In this document: piece after piece, positions 33,690 through 36,388 of the stretch
Layout: every line of letters begins with the position of its first letter
How positions within the stretch are numbered: position 1 is the first letter of the stretch
Assembly: GCF_013304735.1 (NCBI RefSeq)
Contig: NZ_JAAITI010000037.1
Span: forward strand, 1 to 36,388
Source: Blautia luti
GTDB lineage: Bacteria; Bacillota; Clostridia; Lachnospirales; Lachnospiraceae
DNA length: 36,388 bases
Direction: 5' to 3'
Translations under genes and position numbers: made by a program
The notes under the pieces: model-generated
Told to the model about the DNA's origin: nothing
Database searches by the model: none
What the model saw: only the letters and a program-made list of their open reading frames with translations

Positions 33690-34346
33690 ATGAGATTACG
33701 TAATATTCCTGGGGCTAAGGATGCTATTTTGGAGTGTGATTGGGTGATTGATGAGCCGGAGAGGTTTAAGGGGAAGTGGGAGAGTGTTTTTGGGGAGAAG
33801 AGACCGCTTTTTCTTGAGGTTGGCATGGGAAAAGGGCGTTTTTTGATGGATATGGCGCGTCTGCATCCTGAGAGGAATTTTGTTGGAATTGAGATGTATG
33901 ACAGTGTGCTGCTTCGGGCACTGCAGAAGAGGGAGGAGCTTGAGGAAGCCGGGGAGAAGTTTTCCAATCTGGTGTTTATCCGTGTGGATGCAAGGCTTCT
34001 GCCGGAGATTTTTGAGAAGGATGAGGTTGACGGGATTTATCTGAATTTTTCCGACCCGTGGCCTAAGGCCCGTCATGCCAAGAGAAGGCTGACTTCCAGG
34101 GAGTTTCTGAAGAGATATGAGCAGGTCCTGAAGAAAGAGGGGGCTGTGGAATTTAAGACGGATAACCGTGGGTTATTTGAGTTTTCTCTGGAAGAGGTGA
34201 AGGAGTCCGACTGGAATCTGGAGGTTTGTACATTTGATCTGCATCATGATGAGGAACTGGTTAAGGGAAATGTGATGACAGAGTATGAGGAGAAGTTTTC
34301 TTCCATGGGTAATCCGATCTGCAAGATGGTGATCAGACAGAAATAG
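33690..34346 (+). CDS. trmB: tRNA (guanine-N7-)-methyltransferase
   Basis: A 218-residue SAM-dependent enzyme that methylates G46 in the variable loop of tRNAs. Seen: the family start MRLRNIPGAKDAI, SAM-binding FLEVGMGKGRFL (41-52), GIEMY (66-70, acidic residue binding the ribose), the catalytic/tRNA region YLNFSDPWPKARHAKRRLT (117-135) and FKTDN (155-159). Length and motif order are normal. GGAGG lies six bases before ATG 33690. The 5' half of the gene is G/T-biased. It is followed after ten bases by a MATE gene, so the two probably share a transcript. Confidence 0.94.
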   Translation: MRLRNIPGAKDAILECDWVIDEPERFKGKWESVFGEKRPLFLEVGMGKGRFLMDMARLHPERNFVGIEMYDSVLLRALQKREELEEAGEKFSNLVFIRVDARLLPEIFEKDEVDGIYLNFSDPWPKARHAKRRLTSREFLKRYEQVLKKEGAVEFKTDNRGLFEFSLEEVKESDWNLEVCTFDLHHDEELVKGNVMTEYEEKFSSMGNPICKMVIRQK

Positions 34347-34356
34347 AGGCGATAAA

Positions 34357-35685
34357 ATGCAGGAAGAGATTTTTGAAAAGTATCCGATTCCGAAGGCGTA
34401 TTTTAAGCTGGCGCTTCCGGTTGTGTTCAGTATGGTGATTTCGCTGATCTATAATATGGTAGATACTTATTTTATTGCGGGAACCGGAAATACGGATCTG
34501 GTGGCGGGTGTTGCACTGGGTACGCCGATCTTTACGCTGATGATCGCCCTTGGAGATATTTTTGGCCTGGGCGGAAGTTCTTTTATTTCCAGGCTTTTCG
34601 GGGAAAAGAAATTCGAGGATGCGAAGAGGATCAGTGTGTTCAGTTTTTATGGGGCCATTGTCTGCGGTGTGGTGGTTACCGTTGTTCTGATGCTTTTGCG
34701 AAGCCCTATTCTGGGGTTGCTGGGTGCAAGTGAGGCAACCTGGGAGTATGCTTCTCAGTATTATACCTGTATCGCACTGGGCGCTCCGTTTATCATTGTG
34801 GCGTTGACGCCGTCCAATCAGCTGCGTACAGAGGGTTTTGCCACAGCATCTATGATCGGTTCTGTGCTTGGTGCGGTTGTGAATATCATTCTGGACCCGG
34901 TGATGATCTTCGGGCTTGGCTGGGGTGCGGCAGGTGCTGCCACAGCTACGGTGATCGGAAATGTATGTACGGATATTTTTTTCGTGTGGTTTCTTATTAA
35001 GAAGAGCAGAAATCTCTCTGTGAACCCTAAGGGCTTTCATATTTCAGGGGCGGAAATCGGAGCGGTTTTTGCAATTGGGATTCCGGCGTCGGTGACAAAT
35101 CTGATGCAGAGTATCGGGATTGCTCTTACCAACCGTGCGTTGTTGGGATTCGGTGATGATAAAGTTGCGGCTATGGGTATCGTCATGAAGATCAATATGA
35201 TCGCGGCGCTGGTGCTTGTTGGCTTTGCTTTTGGCGGGCAGCCGCTGATCGGGTACAATTATGGTGCGAAAAACCGCGAGAGACTGAAGGGAACGCTGAA
35301 ATTTGCCTATCTGTTTGAGGGCGGGCTGGCTCTTGTCCTGATGGCTGTACTTGGATTTTTTGCCCCGCAGCTGGTGCGGATCTTTATGAGTGATCCTTCG
35401 GTTGTGGAAAACGGCGCACTGATGCTGCGCCTGCAGCTGGCAGGTATGGTGTTTATGGGAGTTGTGCTGATCAGTACCTGTACCTTCCAGTCAGCAGGAC
35501 AGGCAGTGGGAGCGTTTCTCCTGTCCGTCAGCAGACAGGGCGTGATCTTTGCCATTGTGCTGAATGTGGCACTTCGAGTTGCCGGATACCATGGTGTTCT
35601 GGCATCCCAGGCGATTTCGGATCTGCTGACCGCGGCGCTTGCAGTGGTGCTGGTTGTGCGGTGGTGGAAGTCCGTAGAGTTTTAA
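34357..35685 (+). CDS. MATE family multidrug/cation antiporter
   Basis: A 442-residue, roughly 12-helix exporter with family patterns YFKLALPVVFSMVISLIYNM, MVDTYFIAG (typical VDxxF), LGGSSFISRLFGEKKFEDAK and GFAFGGQPLIGYNYGAKNRE at the start of the second half. It clusters loosely with the MATE protein at 22396-23727 in type but is clearly a separate paralogue. GAGGCG precedes the ATG; a weak terminator follows. The substrate is unknown, and co-transcription with trmB is probably incidental. Confidence 0.9.
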   Translation: MQEEIFEKYPIPKAYFKLALPVVFSMVISLIYNMVDTYFIAGTGNTDLVAGVALGTPIFTLMIALGDIFGLGGSSFISRLFGEKKFEDAKRISVFSFYGAIVCGVVVTVVLMLLRSPILGLLGASEATWEYASQYYTCIALGAPFIIVALTPSNQLRTEGFATASMIGSVLGAVVNIILDPVMIFGLGWGAAGAATATVIGNVCTDIFFVWFLIKKSRNLSVNPKGFHISGAEIGAVFAIGIPASVTNLMQSIGIALTNRALLGFGDDKVAAMGIVMKINMIAALVLVGFAFGGQPLIGYNYGAKNRERLKGTLKFAYLFEGGLALVLMAVLGFFAPQLVRIFMSDPSVVENGALMLRLQLAGMVFMGVVLISTCTFQSAGQAVGAFLLSVSRQGVIFAIVLNVALRVAGYHGVLASQAISDLLTAALAVVLVVRWWKSVEF

Positions 35686-35709
35686 ATTTGTTGTGAATAA
35701 GATTTTTTT

Positions 35710-35741
35710 CAGGCTGATCGGGAAACTGACCGGCCTGTTTT
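35710..35741 (+). terminator. Probable terminator of trmB-MATE unit
   Basis: CAGGCTGATC (35710-35719) pairs with GACCGGCCTG (35728-35737) with one wobble and one mismatch, followed by four T. Confidence 0.6.
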
Positions 35742-35775
35742 CATATAATAAATAAGGAAAAGGGGGAAAGAAAGC

Positions 35776-35949
35776 TTGAAAAAAAGAAAATCCGGTTCCT
35801 TCCGGCGAAACCTCAACAGTGTAAATCGCAGCATCAACAGCCAGGTATCCCAGATCAAAAATTCGCTGTCAGAAATAGAAAAAACACTGAACAAAATTGC
35901 ATCAAATGAAGATACAAAAAATAAAAAAGATAAAAATAAAAAAAATTAA
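35776..35949 (+). CDS. 57-residue basic peptide of unknown function
   Basis: TTG start at 35776 with GGGGGAAAG about five bases upstream, stop TAA at 35947-35949. The peptide begins MKKRKSGSFRRNLNSVNRSI, has an amphipathic middle with heptad spacing (VNRSINSQVSQIKNSLSEIE) and ends in a Lys/Asn/Asp-rich tail. It is soluble and strongly positive. No family is recognised. The codon pattern and ribosome binding site suggest a real small gene; it lies alone between a terminator and the tRNA promoter. Confidence 0.5.
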   Translation: MKKRKSGSFRRNLNSVNRSINSQVSQIKNSLSEIEKTLNKIASNEDTKNKKDKNKKN

Positions 35950-35958
35950 AAAAAGGTG

Positions 35959-35987
35959 TTGACTTTCACCGAACCATAACGTATAAT
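35959..35987 (+). promoter_or_regulatory. Sigma-A promoter of the tRNA-Lys gene
   Basis: TTGACT (35959-35964), 17-bp spacer, perfect TATAAT (35982-35987). The mature tRNA begins 50 bases further on. Confidence 0.85.
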
Positions 35988-36036
35988 ACAACATGTCTTG
36001 AGGAACGAAACAAACGAAAGACAAACAATTAAATAT

Positions 36037-36109
36037 GCGTTTTTAGCTCAGTTGGTAGAGCACCTGACTCTTAATCAGGGTGTCCAGGGTTCGAACCCCT
36101 GAAGACGCA
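36037..36109 (+). tRNA. tRNA-Lys (anticodon CUU)
   Basis: A full 73-nt cloverleaf. The acceptor GCGTTTT pairs with AAGACGC (one G-T pair), with discriminator A36109. The D stem is GCTC/GAGC with loop AGTTGGTA. The anticodon stem is CCTGA/TCAGG with loop CTCTTAA, giving anticodon CTT. The variable loop is GTGTC. The T stem is CAGGG/CCCTG with loop TTCGAAC. CCA is not encoded and must be added by the CCA enzyme. It reads the AAG codon. It has its own promoter and terminator, so is a single-tRNA unit. Confidence 0.96.
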
Positions 36110-36116
36110 CTAAAAG

Positions 36117-36160
36117 CACTGTTTTTGCAGACATGGGAGCTGCGGGGACGGTGTTTTTTT
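36117..36160 (+). terminator. Terminator after tRNA-Lys
   Basis: CACTGT (36117-36122) pairs with ACGGTG (36148-36153, one wobble), with an inner GCAG/CTGC stem, then seven T. Confidence 0.8.
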
Positions 36161-36388
36161 GTGCTTGAAATCAGTGTTTATGCGTGTTCCGGAATTTTTG
36201 AGGTTTTGTCTGGACGGAGTGAAATGAAACGAAATCGGGGTAAAATCGGGAAACAGTAAAATGCCGATCATCAGATGTGATCAGAGTGTCCGATTTAGAC
36301 ACCATGATTATAGGTATAGATCCTTTTAAATAAAGCCTGCAAATAAAAAGTCAAGGCTAAATTGAAGAACATTGAAAATTTTATACAG
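36161..36388. other. Right-edge non-coding stretch
   Basis: No gene or RNA recognised. It includes small hairpins GATCATCAGATGTGATC (36266-36282) and GTGTCCGATTTAGACAC (36286-36302), and becomes AT-rich toward the edge, possibly the promoter region of a gene beyond the window. Confidence 0.5.

Overview
The window looks like chromosomal DNA from a Gram-positive gut anaerobe of the Clostridia, most likely a Lachnospiraceae (Blautia/Ruminococcus-like) species. This rests on strong AGGAGG-type ribosome binding sites, sigma-A promoters with 17-bp spacing, a nine-gene bacterial V-type ATPase operon, a mannose-class PTS, a branching enzyme without glgCAD beside it, and YitT/MATE/NlpC-P60 genes of clostridial type. 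The taxonomic call is inference; there is no rRNA in the window.

Layout. 1-128: end of an unidentified gene. 245-3153: two envelope genes, an FKBP/trigger-factor-like lipoprotein and a membrane-anchored NodB deacetylase. 3382-5268: glgB. 5278-7393: a manganese (yybP-ykoY) riboswitch with its own terminator, in front of a P-type cation ATPase gene broken by an internal deletion and a second frameshift. 7488-9143 (minus): a CapA-like protein whose Ser/Tyr/Asp tail resembles that of the deacetylase. 9144-9829: a 0.7-kb non-coding stretch with a 205-nt imperfect palindrome and REP-like hairpins. 9830-10530: a hot-dog thioesterase and a small Nif11-like protein. 10581-12353 (minus): a DUF885 metallopeptidase. 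12467-14426: thioredoxin reductase overlapping a LacI-type regulator. 14563-20032: a carbohydrate operon (PTS EIIAB, IIC, IID, an oligo-1,6-glucosidase and a HAD phosphatase) whose promoter is flanked by two operator palindromes, the likely targets of the adjacent LacI protein.

20211-22312: a YitT membrane protein, a second repeat-bearing gap and an NlpC/P60 cell-wall hydrolase. 22396-23727 (minus): a MATE exporter with an attenuator-like leader. 23921-24464: an AT-rich gap rich in DnaA-box sequences. 24465-33012 (minus): the V-type ATPase operon G/H-C-I-K-F-E-A-B-D, promoter to terminator. 33013-33689: a gap with hairpins and another repeat copy. 33690-35685: trmB and a second MATE exporter. 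35776-36160: a 57-residue basic peptide gene and tRNA-Lys(CUU).

The clearest functional units are the PTS/isomaltase operon, with local repression and alpha-1,6-glucoside use inferred, and the ion-pumping V-ATPase. The main oddities are the intact Mn riboswitch in front of a wrecked ATPase gene, a dispersed hairpin family with compensatory base changes that sits in G+T-rich strand-skewed patches, the long palindrome, and the DnaA-box cluster away from any dnaA gene. No insertion sequence, CRISPR array, phage gene or integrase was seen.
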